A stretch of DNA of 64,000 bases from Patiria pectinifera (lineage: Eukaryota; Echinodermata; Asteroidea; Valvatida; Asterinidae): assembly GCA_029964075.1 (NCBI GenBank), contig CM057141.1:3968001-4032000 (forward strand), in the 5' to 3' direction. The notes under the pieces were generated by a model. It saw nothing but the letters and a program-made list of their open reading frames with translations. It ran no database searches and was not told the origin of the DNA. Position numbers and translations under genes: made by a program. Numbering within the stretch: position 1 is the stretch's first letter; the number at the start of each line of letters is the position of its first letter. This document shows, piece by piece, positions 47,201-60,350 of the stretch.

Positions 47201-47407
47201 TCAACACATCACTTACAATCTGGCAAGACACCACGGCTTTTCGTCTTGAAGAACGAACAGCGACCTCCGCCACGAACCGTCCGCGGCTTCCCGCGCGAAC
47301 CGGCCCGTGGCCCAGCCGGCCAGCCCCCGCCAGGCAAAGAACAGCGCCGTGCTAGCGTTGACGGTCGCGGAGATCCAGAACAGATCCACTGCCAAATTTG
47401 CATCCAT
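44246..47407 (-). CDS. TLC-domain (TRAM-LAG1-CLN8) membrane protein
   Basis: A two-exon gene: exon 1 is 47217-47407 (start MDANLAVDLFW), exon 2 is 44246-45221, together 388 codons plus TAG. The splice is AGATT|GTAAGT to TTTTCAG|T with matching phase. The protein has an N-terminal hydrophobic segment and several membrane spans (SLILVQSFVLCFAAFALLL, CFAINIGCYMYLLI, MHHLVAAVVYLVFLEY, FFAAAAPFFELSDLL, ILVMSCYFLSLVFF). The FMHHLVA motif with a later FELSDLLKEL is typical of TLC-fold proteins. A soluble Asn/Ser-rich tail of roughly 120 residues follows. Family members act in ER or plasma-membrane lipid metabolism and trafficking; the exact subfamily (CLN8/TLCD type) is uncertain and I assign no symbol. 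An alternative in-frame start lies at 47473, giving 22 more residues. The gene is much more GC-rich than its surroundings. Confidence 0.82.
45222..47216. other. TLC gene intron
   Basis: About 2 kb, AT-rich, with no recognised repeats or exons. A 108-codon + strand ORF at 46759-47085 has no recognisable domain and is not called. Confidence 0.7.
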
Positions 47408-50400
47408 GATGACCCTAAGAGTGAGTTTATAATAACCCCCTGGAGAACAGTTGGTGAAGGTGTTCGCTGTCAAAATTAAGCTTTTTTGAGGTTTTTATGA
47501 AAGTTCAGCTACATTCGATGAGCTCACTTTATAGTGTAGCGCTAGCAGACGCCGAGAAATCTAGCACTATGATCGACTGACCATTTTCATTGACATTTCC
47601 TCATGGACATTTCCTCGTGCAATTTTTACAGGCATCTCATTGGCTGAAACATTTGTAATTAAATCTCTCCCGTTCGTTGCTACAGGTTATCAACATCGAT
47701 CACACAAGACTTACGCAGCATGGACCATGTTTTGACAATCTGCCGGCATACTGCACGGCGCAGACGTTTTTATAAGCGGTTTTCACTTCGCGCAGAAAAA
47801 AATGGGACACGAGTGGGAAAATCCCCGCTCGGTTTGTACAAACGAGATAAAAATAGCACGTGCCTGTGTGGCGTACTTTTTGTACACTGTATACTGACAT
47901 GCATGACGCATCACACACGGGTACATTGTACTAGCATGGCATTCGTATAAAGGGAGGGGGCGTGGGGATTCCCCGCTTTGAATGACGTCTTGCCGGGAAA
48001 AAAAAGCCAGGCCAGTGATCATAATAACTTTTAAGGAAACATTTCCATGGGCTCGTTACGGTTTTTTTCCTCAATAAATCGCGAAGTCACGATTATATTG
48101 GAATGTTCGCTATTCATACGCCTAAAGTTTACATAGAGTGGAAAGAAAACTTGATCCCAGAAAATAAACATTTGTAGTGGAATGAAAGACACTGTGATTA
48201 AAAGCTACATTTTTCTTTTCGTTAGGAGATAAAAACCAAAAGATAACAGGACTGAATAACAACGTCCGAAAGCGATTCCGTGAAAGTGCAATTTCTGATT
48301 CGACTAAAGAGTTCCTGAGTGGGAGGTTTTTGAAGCCGTGTCCGCATTGAAAGCCGGATCGAAGCACCAACAATCTGTGTTAAGATTGTCTCGGCCTGTA
48401 GTTTCTCCGTTAGCTCATGTATATATGTACTGCACGAAATATTCGGGAATCTGTCGAACTGAATTCACTGTCAATGCATGGAACATTTTGACAGCTGAAT
48501 GGAAATGGCAAACTTCGTGTGCACTTACAGCATTGTTTGGTGTAAAGAAATTCCCATACATTTCCCAAGACTTTTCCAGGACAACATTGGGCTTTCTATC
48601 TAAATTCCATGACCAATTCCTATGCGTGACGTCATTTCATTCCGAAATCAGGACTAAGATTGTGATTGGTCAATTTCGATGCCGGTTTTTGTAACACAAC
48701 AACCTGTACAGAAATGCCACTCATCCGTGGGCGTGATGTTTACGCACGCGGGAGGAATTACGCGCGTATAGAGGGCGCCCGCTGACTTTTTCTCGAGGTC
48801 ATACGCATTCTAGTTGCATAATTAATCGCCGAATCTTTTTATGTATAATTAATAGACCATGGTCGGCTTCGCCAGGGCAAGGGCCTATGACTACCCACTT
48901 ACTGGCCAGTCATCACTTTGAAAACTAGAAAGCACTCAGAGAGCGCAAACCTCTAGCTGCCAAGGCTAAATACTTCCCCGCCTTATTGTAAGTATACACC
49001 GAAATACTAAAATACCAAATGCTAAAAATATTCATGACTCATAAGACGTCTGACGTCATTGAAACCATGGTGAAACCATAGTGAAACCGACTTCATCCCC
49101 GTGGCTTTTCCTGTACAGTTGCGCAATATCATTTATACTATTAATTTACTTCAGAGCTATTTCAACTTGACATGCCGCGGGCCCCAAAGAAATGGCAGTC
49201 TGACATGACCCGCACGCGATCCACCTCCACTTCCCCAAAATCTTCCCACCAGATTTTTTGTCACATTTGGAGGAATGTGGGGGAAGTCAAATCGGCTTGT
49301 TTACTTCCACGCCTCACTTTTATATAAATAAAAACCAGCCAACTATAACAAGGGGAAGTTTTCCGTATCAATTACACTACTAGACCAGGAAACGAGGCTA
49401 AATTTGGTGGTGGTTAGTGCGGTCCTATAAACGTTGTATACACAAAAGCCAGTACTTCATTCATAATCATAAGAACATGTACGTTGCCCAAATTCTCGTT
49501 ACCACAGCCCGGAAACGGAAGATTGTAGACTTATAAAGTTGGGTCTGTACATGTCGTCATTTTTATGGAAATAAAGTGCAGACAGAAATAGTGATTTCCC
49601 CTCTCACCAGCGAGCTCTTAGTTTATGGAATATCCCCTTAAGCCCTTGTCACACTTGAGCCTCTCAACCTGGGTTGAACTCAACCTTTGGCGAACCCAGT
49701 GCCGCCCCGGGTGAGTTTTTGATTGTTCAACCCTGCATTCAACCCCGCATCATTTCACACTTGTTTCATGCAAATCAAACTTATCATGCTCAATTACTAC
49801 TGTTTTGAACCCTGGCAAGAATTTCAACCCGGGTTGAAAATCTCAACCCTGGTCTGGAGCAGGGTTCAGTTCAACCCGAGTTGAAATATGCGACCCCACA
49901 CCCCAGTCCAAATCGGAGTCGACTTTAGAAATTGTGACGTCATTTCGATCAGAAATGTGGACTATAAGCTGTCGACTAGTCAATTTGGCTGCCATGTTTT
50001 TGTAACACAGCAACGCGTTACCGTAGACCTGACAGAACTTCAAGAAGGCGCCCGCTGAATGGTCAGAATCTGGAGGTCAAGTTTTGCACAATCATTGCCG
50101 AATTGCTTACATATCATAGACCCTTGATGTGTATGTAACTTGTGTCTTTTTTTTCTTTACATATTTTCAACAAACACTGTTGAAATGACTCTTACGAATC
50201 AGTATTTGTGGCGTTTGGCTTATATCAGAGGTTGGCTGGAATAGTTTGTCTTTTGCGAAAAACCCGGCGCGAAGTGGTTAAGTTCTTAACAGTTATCCAC
50301 CATTTGGGGTCTTTTTATGTTTAATCCCATTCACCCTTACCGTTGCCTTTCATGGCGAGTAACAAAAGCACCAACATAAAACAATCCAGGCCAGGCCAAC

Positions 50401-52343
50401 CCAAACTTAAAATTTAATTTTCTCTGCAGTTTCATTGATAACTATTAGGTTAAATTAAAAATGTCCAGTCCCGGATGAGGCTGTGGCTATTGGAAACCGG
50501 TCGTGTGATTCATGATAATATTTGTGAAACAAAAACGAAATGAGGTACAAAACATCTATTTAACGAAAATACATACACAGTCACATCCTCTACTGACTAT
50601 TGTATATTTTTATTATTAAAAAATCACAAGGGATTAACCTATATGGAAATATAATATTATCGAAAAAACTTTAATGGCACAATTATCAGACGCGGTTCTA
50701 GAGCCAATATTTTTTTTGGGGGGGGGGCTAGCAGGGTGGATCCAGAATTCTTTCAGGGAGTCGTTTAAATGTTTAGAAAAGTGCACTTTTCAATCAAATT
50801 AACCACAAAGGGATGTCAAATAGTTTTCATACATTGAAGCGGAGGTAGAAAGTTGCACAAAATGTGCTCCTAAGAAAATTCATATTGGGGGCCCTTTAAT
50901 AAAGATTAATAAACGTTTTTATTTTCCACAGGAAAAATTATCTGAGGCTGCATTTCCACTGTCAATCAAACCAAGTGCCCACTGCAAAAAAAAAATTGTC
51001 TGCGTGTTATGAATTGCAGACCTACATGTTGTCAGATCTTAACAATGGCCACAATACATCATCTTTTTTTCTTAGTCACATTCACACAAAACATCACCAG
51101 CCTCACTCCAATGTCCATGATCTGTTTATTTTTTCAAGGGGGGGGGAATTCTTGAAACAGGATGCAGAGGGGGAGTCTATACTTCAACAAACGCAGCTGC
51201 CAAAAAAATCTATTCTCCTCTTGAGAAAGAAAAAAAGAACTCTTGGCAACGTTTTTGTTTTATTCCAGGAATGATCGACAAGCTGTTGGCTCGGACTCAA
51301 ATTGAACAGGTGCTGGTGTTAACGGCTCCCACGAAAAAAACAAAAGTTTGGAGCAAGTGATAACTACATGTACTTCACACAATCCATTGGAGTCATGATT
51401 GAAAGACCCTAGCCCAGGGTACCATTTGACAGTCAGTGGTTGCACTTTGACCCCAAATACAATAGCAGAAATCTTCAAAAAGTACAGTCGTATTAAGCAC
51501 ACATGAACAGAATACATTTTTTTTTAGAGGGCTGTGCATTGTGGAAAAATTTAGTATTCAATCATTCAAACAGGGACTCGACCACATATTCAATTTCAAA
51601 ATACAATGACCAAGTCACACATGTGCCAGTCAAAGCTGGCTGGTACTCAGATTTTAGAGCACCTGCACTCTTCAAAATTGACAAAGAGTTTATCAAAATA
51701 ATATTGAGGTATAGTGGTGGCTGAAATTTGACTGATTTTAAGGAAGAAATTTGAATCAAAATTCCTCATGGACGCTCTCACACCATGCCCGGTAATGGTT
51801 TTCAACCAAAGTGTGGCATTTGACAGACAATTAAACCACACAACTGATTCATTTTTTATCATCTCTTCAAGACTGCTCAAATTTTCCAAATATTCAAATC
51901 GAAGGAATCGGAACTGCAGGGTGAGTAAAAACAAAATGCATCCCAAATGGCAGGACCAATTTTTGAATGAAGTTTTGCCTGTAGCACAAAAACTACCGGT
52001 AGGATAAGAAAACCCAATCAATGAGCTTTCTTTTAGCACAAGAATCATTCAAATCACCCATGTCCTTTTCAAGTTACGGCATTTTGAACACAAAGGCCGT
52101 TTAAAGTTCTGTCCACAGATCACAAAAAAGGTACAAGTTCTTTCGGCAAAACAAAACAATTCACATGCATCCCTATGTACATTCCAAAAAGGCAGTTAGT
52201 TTCGATGGTGCCAATATTTTTGCAGCCGTGAAATTACGGCCGCATTTTGTTCAGCTGTCAAGGTTGAGATTTTGTTCACACACTTTCTAAAAGTTTTTTT
52301 TTTTTTTTTTTACAGGGAAACACCGACACTGCCATTTCGTTTA
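47408..52343. other. Intergenic stretch between TLC gene and BOLA3
   Basis: No exon was found. It holds a dispersed repeat pair at about 48610-48850 and 49925-50115, both with a GTGACGTCATTTC block, TTTTTGTAACACA and GGCGCCCGCTGA. Near 49640-49880 is a region rich in CAACCCGGGTTGA-type inverted motifs. The first few hundred bases (47408-48050) contain the presumed TLC gene promoter, but no defined element can be read. Confidence 0.55.
51912..52200. mobile_element. Solo arm of the CAGGGTGAGTAAAA MITE
   Basis: Starts CAGGGTGAGTAAAAACAAA and continues with TGAGCTTTCTTTTAGCAC, AATCATTCAAATCAC and AAAGTTCTGTCCACAGATCA. It parallels the left arm of the element at 61031-61567. No matching right arm was identified nearby. 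Confidence 0.7.
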
Positions 52344-55300
52344 TCACCTGGTGTTTGTGTCTGTCTTTTCTGGTACAGATGTAGATATTCTCAAGCCGTG
52401 CATCTGTTTGACTTCTTCAGCTAATGCCTAGAAAGAAAAAACAGGAAGAAGAGAAAGGAAAGAAAAAAACTAAAGTAAAAAAAAAAATGACAGCTAGGAT
52501 TCAGTTTCAGATGGTTAATTTCACCAACGTGTAACATACAGGGTGGTGCAACAAGAAGGAAACCCACTTTTGACAGGAATTTTAACCTACGGTACTTAAC
52601 GTATTTGAACTGTTGTTTTTTATAATGTAGTGAAGTATAGCTCTTCAACCATGCGTGGTGAAAAAAATCTTCAAAAAAATTGCAAGAATAGTGTTATTAT
52701 GCTAATTTGAATACAAGTCACCAAAATCACTGTTGTCCACTCGAAACTCTAGTGTAGTTGTTTGTTTTTCTTCAAATCAAGCTCCGGAGCTCAGTCAAGC
52801 GAATGGAATAAAGCCGTCCGTGGACAAACAGCTTTGGCACATGAAATTTTAAAACTACCATATCTCAGAGACAAAATATGCATTTGCAATCATTTTTATT
52901 TCTTGACTTATGTTTCAAGATCAATATTTTAATACCATTAAATTGAATTTTTGAAATATGCTCAACAAGTAGGTGAAAATTGCGGTCAAAAGTGGGTTTC
53001 CTTCTTTTTGCAGCACCGGTCACCCTGTGCAGGCAACCCAAACATTTAGGTATCTTTTGCATGTTATTTTGTCTACGTATAACAGTTTATGTCAACACTT
53101 TTAAACCACACATACTGGAATTTGTATCCTTGTGGAGTCATTTCTTTGTTCTTGTGTACTCAAATTTTAGAGTTTGAAACTGTGGTTTCAAAATTCTCCT
53201 ATAACCAGAATTAATTTCCTGGGCTGAAATTTGGACTTAATATCCCTCACACAAAATACTTCAATTTGCGACTGATCAACACACCTTGGAAATTCCTAGT
53301 TTCTGAGTAAAATCCATATATCTATTTCGTTAAACCTTGTGGAGACATATTCACCGATCGAAATTGCCCAGTGGAGACGTATACAATCTTTTGTTCCCTA
53401 TTATGCACAATGCATGTCTCCACAGGGTACCGTGTACCAGATCACTGATATTTCAGTATAATGAGCACTTTCCCCTTTGCATGGTTTACGATTTCAATTG
53501 CCATGCAGAGGTGTGTTTTTGCAGTATACATGAAGGGTGTATGGCAGAATGCCATGCAATCATATTACTCACTGCAGTTTTTTCCCCTCTACCTGTCGGA
53601 CAGTAATTCTGTCTGTATGTTAAATGTATTTAGCTGTTTCGGTGTAACACACCGAAACAGCTCTTGTTTTTGTTATTTATTTTTTTTTCGCTTTTTTTTT
53701 TTTTCTTCCACTTTTTTCCCCATAGGATAACACGTGTTTTCGTTCTACAAGGCACTTTTGGACTTTTTCAAATCCGATCGACTTCAAACCTGGCACACAC
53801 TTAGACCACCATCTGAAGATGTATGCCGAATCATGACGTCATCACGTGTCACGTGACGTTATCCTAAAAGAGCATACTAAGGCCTTATATCTAGAGAACC
53901 GGAAGTCCAATTTGGTTCAAACTTGGTATGCAAGTATTCCGGAACGTGTTATAGACGTAAATTGCAGTGACGTCATGATGACGTCATCGTTTGATTTTAT
54001 ATAAATTATTCAATTTTTGGACCTTTTACTCATATCTCATAAACGGAATGTGATAAATTCGAAAAAAATTTTGTAACAGGTTTGTTAGGTCATAGATAGA
54101 TGCACAAAATTTCGTAAAATGTGTGACGTCATCATGACGTCATCAAAAACGTGATTTTTTGATTCACATATAAGGGTATGTCTGATCGTTATGAAACTTG
54201 GTGGTTAGGTAGGTATAGATAACAGCATTCAAAATCTGAAGTGACGTCATCATGACGTCATCATCTGATTTTTTATGAATTTTTCAATTTTAATATTTTC
54301 TTCAAATTTTGAAAAAAAATTATATAAAATACGGTTCGATCGATTTCAAGCCTGGCACACACTTATACAACCATCTTATACAAATCATTTTGTAAAAGGC
54401 TTGTTTGGTCGTAGATAGATACACAAAATTTCAAAAAATGTGTGCCGTCATCATGACGTCATGAAAAATGTTTTTTTTGTACATAGGATGGACACTTTTT
54501 GTATAGAATACGCATGTACATGTTCATTCGACCTGGGTGAAACTACTTTACGGCAGTCATTAATAAAACGGTCGAAACAGCTCAGTGTTTGTCCACAAAC
54601 ACATTTCTAGTTCTTATATTTGTTTTTTCCATGTTCTGCTTTGTTTTCCTCGCACATTTTATTTGAGTGCCGGTATACTTTTTTTGGTTGTTAAGTGTTA
54701 TGTTTTGCGCAATTCTTACCTCTAGATGAACATAGTACATTAATGTTGCACAATTGATATGTTTGTTATATGATGTAATTTTTATTATTACATAGAGGGC
54801 ACCTTCGAAAAGCAGTTTTTTTAACTGAAATGGACAACCCTCTTTAAAGATCACAACAAATTAATCAACTGATATTTCAAGAGATATGCATGCAGTGCAG
54901 AAGAGAACCGCTTCCTGAAAGTTGGAATCACACAACCACAATATCCAACTTCATAAAATAAGGTCACATGGTCAATAGAAAATCACTCTACCGGTATTAG
55001 CTTTCAAACAAAATGGACAAATCCTGGACTGAAAGAAACCTTGGGAGGTAAAATCCCTTCATTGCAACAGACAAAGCGCTTTTCCTTTTTGTCCAAATAA
55101 AGAAACAAATTCAATGAAGAGACATTCAATCAAAACACAAAACGTTCAAACAGGAAACCAAAAATGGGGTGAAAAAAATATTGAAAAGAATCGCTTTGAT
55201 ATTTGTATTGATGTTGCACTGCAAAAGCAAACAGAACATTGATCCAAAAAAAATCCCCAGGATATCTACGTAACTTTGCCGGTCTGTGATTGGTCGGTTG

Positions 55301-58300
55301 TGGCAGACACCTGTCGTCGGACACGGCAGGGGATGATGAGAGAAACGACAGGGAAATACCCACACTGTAACTCAACAATGCAAACAATCAAGCTTTTAAA
55401 ACCGCAGGTGTAGTAGGCCATCAATAGATATCAATAGATCTCAACAATGAAAGCAATGTTGTGTGCTCCACTGCCGATAAGCCTACGGCACATATCAATG
55501 CATACAAAACTTCACTTTGTCCTTTTTCTTATCTTTTTTTTCACATCCTGGTGCACAAATTATGACTATTCTAATGAACCAAAGGTTAGTTGCTTAGGCA
55601 TGTTAGGCGCGGCTGACAATGTCATGTAATGACGTCATATTTATGAGCGCCCTCTATTTGTTTTCCATCTGCAGATGGCAGGCAAGAAACTATAGATTGC
55701 CTTTGCACACAAGTGGTAAATCCTGTCAATAAAACTAAAGTCCGTCCACCATTACAACCTCCTGGCACCTGGGGGTGCTGTTTATGCAGATGAGACTTAA
55801 CACCACCTGACACTGGGCGGTGTTTTTCATCAGCTGGGGGGGGGGGACAAGGCTGGATCCAGAACACATTTCTCTTTTGGGGGAGGCCAAAATTTGTGTT
55901 GTTCCTGAAAAGGTGGGTCCAAAAAAATTTCCGCCCCAAATTTAATACGAAAAGCAAGAGGAGAAGATGCAAATGTATTGCTTTTGTTGAGTTTTGTGGT
56001 TGGTGTACGCAATTGCTGCCTACTGGTATTTTGTTACATTAGGCCCAAAAAAAAAGAGTCTCCGGTTTCTGGTATGCGCTGCTTTCGTTCATGCCGCGCA
56101 AGCAAAAAAAAAAAATTTTTTTTTTTTTGAAGATGATGTGAAAACAAAAAAAACTCGCTGGTTTTACTGGGAACTGGCTGCTGCACAATTTTTTTTTTTT
56201 TATTTTTGGGTTATGGTGGTCGATAATTTTTATGTGGCCTCTCTGGACTTTCATATATTTGCATAGTTTCGTTGGACACCATTGCAGTCACGTCATCAAT
56301 TTGAAAATAAAAAAAATCAAAAAAAAAAGCCTTACTAAACAAAAAAAAGAATTTTTGTTAAAGAAGGGGGGGGCATGGCCCCTTTTCCCCCCTGTTCATG
56401 ACACAAAAGCAGAGTGGAGAGGGTTCAGTTTTCAAACTCCATGGATCTGCCACTAAGTACATGAAATACCTAGTACACATTTAATAAGGAACGTTCAAGC
56501 AAGGCACTCATCACAATTATTTATTTTCTGCTTTTACTTCTGTTGTTTTAGATATTAAAGTGACATCATTTGCCAAAAAATTGAATTTTTGCTGGTTTAA
56601 GGAACAACAATACAATAAATCTGAAGCAAATTAAACAATTGTGCATTTTAAACAACGACCCTAAATGACCCCTAGATGACCTAGATAACCTCTATTTTCA
56701 GGGGGAACAAATGTGAAAGGGGTGGTTGACATGGAGAAAGGAGTGCATGAGTATCTAAGGAGTAAACATTAATAAGGTAATAACTTAAAGGGACGGACCT
56801 GGGTGACCATGCGATGTTGCTGCAGGGTCCTCTTGCCCGCAAAGTCTTCAGATTCGATGTTGACCTGATACATTGCCCCACAACCTCCTAGAATTTAAAA
56901 ACAAAAGCAATCTTCAAGCATGCAACAAAATATGGGATGATACCATCTGCGGCCGATTTCAAGGAGCTTGGTAAAGCACAGACAATATTTCAGGTTCCAA
57001 CCAAAATGCCTGCTATGGGGTTTCTACTGGCTTTTGACTGATTCTCAACTAAGGCCGAGTAAAATCATTATAACTAGTTTCTCGTCCAGGTTTTTTAAAA
57101 GAAGGAGGCGGGCTTTTTTTTTTCTTTTCTGTTTTTTTTTCCAAAATGGCAGATTTCCCAAGATTGCAGATGGATTGTTCCATTTTCTCGACTCTTTTGC
57201 TGATACAAAAATGTTGGAAACAAATGAAAATAAAAGATATTGACAATAGGCTATATCTGCAAATATTTTGCAAATGTATTTTTTTTTTTTTTTTATTTAA
57301 AAGGAGACGAGCGGGAAAAAGAAATCTGACGGGACGAAAAAGCTGGTTTATTTTATTACTCTTATTACTTTTATTTTGGATTTTTGCCAAAAAGCTTCTT
57401 CTCTACATGTAGGACTTTCCTTAACAATAACAAAAATTTCAAACTTGTCTTCAGAACTCTCTGGGACATTTCATTACAATTCCCAGAAATTCCTGGGACT
57501 TTCCAAGGTGGGTCAAGGCCTTATGAACTTCCTTGATGCCAAGGATGTGGAAAAACCCGGTGGGCAGCAAAAGGCAACAGTGGACTGACCACCTGGCAAT
57601 GGGACAGAAGTTCTTTGAAAAGGTGCAGTTTCTATTAGCATTGATTGTTTAAACAGCTGTAACGACCGAGGCCTTTGCTTGAAAACTACAGCTGGACAAA
57701 ATCAACAAAAACTTAGCCAAAGCTTCTCAAGGACTACCAATATTAATGAAGCTTATACATGTTATAGTTATAAACCTGACAGAAAAAAACTTGGGGAAAA
57801 GCTGTGCCCTCCTACTTTATATATATCTGCCAACAAAGACATTGTTTAAACATGTTAAAGGGCCATACATGAAATGACTTTTTCATAGGAATATATTTTG
57901 TGCAATTTTGAACTCTTCTTAAATATATATAAAAATATATATATTACATCAATTTTGTCTATTTTATTGAAAAGTGCACTTCGTAAAAACATTTTAAAAT
58001 GTCCATGCGTTTCTGGACAACTGAGGGCGCTGTTGCTGTGATGTCATTTCAGGAAGACACTGTTCATAATTGTGAACCCAAAAATTTGTTCATTGAAAAC
58101 ATCTGTTAGAAAAGTTGGCTCACTGGCTTACAACTACCGTATGTACTGACACAACAACAAATTAAGAAAGAGCGGATAATTGACGACAGCAAAACATCCA
58201 AAATTCTGGTAACTTTTTTGTGCTGAAATAACTGTAACTTGGAGGTTTCTGCCTGAAATGATATCACACTTTTGCTCACAAATATGGAAATTTACATAAC

Positions 58301-60350
58301 ATAAAAACCAAAAAGACACCAAAATACCCTTGAAAATGGCAAAATGAAATAAATTGAATACAAAGGTGCACGTTAACTGAATTAATTTAGTTAAAAATTC
58401 GTTGTGTGTATGGACCCTTTTAAACATTGATGCTTGTCTAAACAATTTACTTTGTCAAGTGAGTTTTTGGAATAATATTTTTTTCGTCTGTACCTGACAC
58501 ATCTTGCACTTGGATCAGGGTAGCTTTGGGGAACCTTGCTTCTAGGATACCCTTCAGTTGAAGCTCTCCCTCGGTTAATGCCAGATTATCCGATAAGCCT
58601 CGCCATCTCGATATGAGATGCTAGAATTGCAATAAATACAAACATTCAGAGTCATTATTACAAAATATGCTCTATCCTTTCTGTCGTCGAAAACCTTAGG
58701 AAATTTCCCAAAATGTCATATTTTATAAATGATGTATTGCCAATAAAAAAAAATTCAAAAATCCATGATAACTTATCGGAAAACAATTTAATTCATCTTC
58801 AGATGACAGGAACAGATAGCGCTCTGAAGGACCAACAACTGCACATCGATAACTTGATTTCATAACTCCCATTTAACAACTGTGCAGTTGTTAAAACCTA
58901 AAATAGATTTTTTTTTCAAAAAAGAGCAACGACGTGACATATGACTTGGTTACCAACTAAAAGGCGGCGACGATCATCGTATTCAAAGGCCGCTTGCAGT
59001 CACGCAATGAATGGTCCAGGCTTGAGGTCACAATGCTTTAGCTATCATGGCTATGGACATTCCCGAGGGATTGGAATGATAATGGTCAAAAATGTAATCG
59101 CCCAAGAGTTCTAACTCCTTCTGTATGTTCCTTGCTCCATGGGTTGACATGGAATTGACAATGTCATTTCTTACTTAGTCATGTTAGTAATTAAAAAAAA
59201 TCTTGATTCTAATTTGATCGGGAGTACTAATTGCAGAATACCCCGCCACTTGGAAATACACCTCTAAAATCTCTGGCTACGCAATTGTGCCTTTGATGGA
59301 AACAAAACAGGGCCAGGGGCCACACTAAACGATCGCCCAATATTAGGTCGGCACCCGCCAACTCGGCACCTGTAAAAATACCAACTCAGCGGCCCAACTC
59401 AGCACCTAACATTTATGCCTGACGAGAATGTTGCACTTTGCCGCTGACCGATAAAGCACAGCGGGTTTTCACGGGCACATGAGCAGACCGGGCTTGTACG
59501 CACAGGTCTCTCCGCCGGTCAACGTGACCGTCCGACGGTGAAATCATCTTGTGCCGGCGTATGTATCACACGCGCACGGTGAAGCCTGGCGGCGCGATTC
59601 GGCCCACAATTTGGCAGATGGTTCCACAACTTCCACTACTCCGCGCAAAGCACACGGTTATTTTATTGGCACTCGTGAGGAAAGGACCCACCCTGCTGAT
59701 TTTCTTCGACCTCGTGCGCGCGCCCCCCTAAAAAAAACAAAAAAAACGTCTTAGACCAGAAAGTAACGATTTCAGGGACTTTTCCAAAGAAAAGTGGGAC
59801 AATTAACTGATTATTTGGGGACGGACCAGGAGGTCAGGTGCCGAGTTGGAAGTCGGGAGAAAGAGGCAAAATTCGGGTGCCGAGTTGGCTAGGTGCCGAG
59901 TTGGCAAGGTGCCGAGTTGGCAAGGTGCCGAATTGACAAGGTGCCGAGTTGGCAAGGTGCCGAGTTGGCAAGGTGCCGAGTTGGCAAGGTGCCGAGTTGG
60001 CAAGGTGCCAAGTTGGCAGGTGCCGAGTTGGCGAGGTGCCGAAGTGACCGATATTCATCCAATGCAATGGGCGCTTGTGGTGCGCGCGCGTGTATGACGT
60101 TACTGAGCATGCATGCCGATTAGACGTGGCGAGTAAACAACTGTACAATTAACGCCACGTTCACGGGTCTAGCCCTGCTCGGTTTACTCCAACTGCAATG
60201 CAAGTGCAACAAATGAACAAGGAGTGTTGAGTAGTATTTGAGGCAGATGCAGATCGGTTAAAAATTATTTCATTTCATTTCATTTATTTCATTTTTGTGA
60301 TTTGTGAGGACTCAACTTACCAATCGTCCGTTTAAAAGTCTTCGAAGCAT
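52344..60350 (-). CDS. BOLA3: BolA family member 3, mitochondrial Fe-S cluster factor
   Basis: A complete four-exon gene encoding 109 aa. Exons in transcript order are 60321-60350 (start MLRRLLNGRL), 58494-58620, 56799-56887 and 52344-52427 (stop TGA); all junctions are GT/AG with matching phase. The N-terminus is Arg/Leu-rich without acids (RRLLNGRL, SRWRG), as expected for a mitochondrial presequence. The BolA fold follows: TEGELQLKGILEARFPKATL, then VQDVSGGCGAMYQVNIESED (invariant Cys in GGCGAMY), KRTLQQHRMVTQ (His cluster ligand) and ALAEEVKQMHGLRISTSVP. Human BOLA3 has 107 aa and the same order. BOLA3 works with GLRX5 and NFU1 to deliver 4Fe-4S clusters to lipoate synthase and respiratory complexes in the matrix. 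Confidence 0.95.
52537..53034. mobile_element. MITE with CAGGGTG ends
   Basis: The left end is CAGGGTGGTGCAACAAGAAG followed by GAAACCCACTTTTGAC. The right end is the complement, with GTCAAAAGTGGGTTTCCTTC, CTTTTTGCAGCACC and CACCCTGTG. It is about 500 bp, has no transposase and lies in BOLA3 intron 3. The CAGGGTG start is shared with the elements at 51912 and 61031, though the arms differ. Confidence 0.82.
53632..54610 (+). repeat. TGACGTCA-rich unit with hairpin start and CTAG end
   Basis: The opposite orientation to the other arrays. It begins with the hairpin AGCTGTTTCGGTGT / ACACCGAAACAGCT (53632-53662), then a pyrimidine tract and a body with paired TGACGTCA motifs. It ends in palindrome GTGTTTGTCCACAAACAC (54585-54602), ATTT, CTAG (54607-54610), followed by T. 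Being a single unit in intron 3 of BOLA3, it gives the clearest view of both ends. Confidence 0.75.
54611..56798. other. Rest of BOLA3 intron 3
   Basis: AT-rich sequence with homopolymer runs (A/T near 56105-56200, G/C near 55840 and 56370). Short ORFs at 55126-55387 and 55622-55972 have no recognisable domain. Nothing else can be supported. Confidence 0.5.
56888..58493. other. BOLA3 intron 2, with dispersed repeat at 57850-58345
   Basis: The 57850-58345 part shares edge and internal blocks with 31500-32240 (see that entry). The rest is AT-rich with polypyrimidine runs and no exon. Confidence 0.55.
59340..60050. repeat. Foldback minisatellite, 16-bp unit
   Basis: The right side (59829-60050) has about a dozen copies of GGTGCCGAGTTGGCAA. 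The left end (59345-59408) has the motif inverted and degenerate (CCGCCAACTCGGCACC). A non-repetitive middle of about 400 bases separates them. The outer borders are vaguely complementary (AATATTAGGTC against GACCGATATT). It lies in BOLA3 intron 1 and has the same architecture and unit length as 32766-33125 with a different motif. Confidence 0.85.

Noticed and set aside
59803-60148. ORFs with repeated CQLGTLPTRHLANSAP-like peptides
   Set aside because: This is a translation of the 16-bp minisatellite in several frames, with no start context or neighbouring exon.
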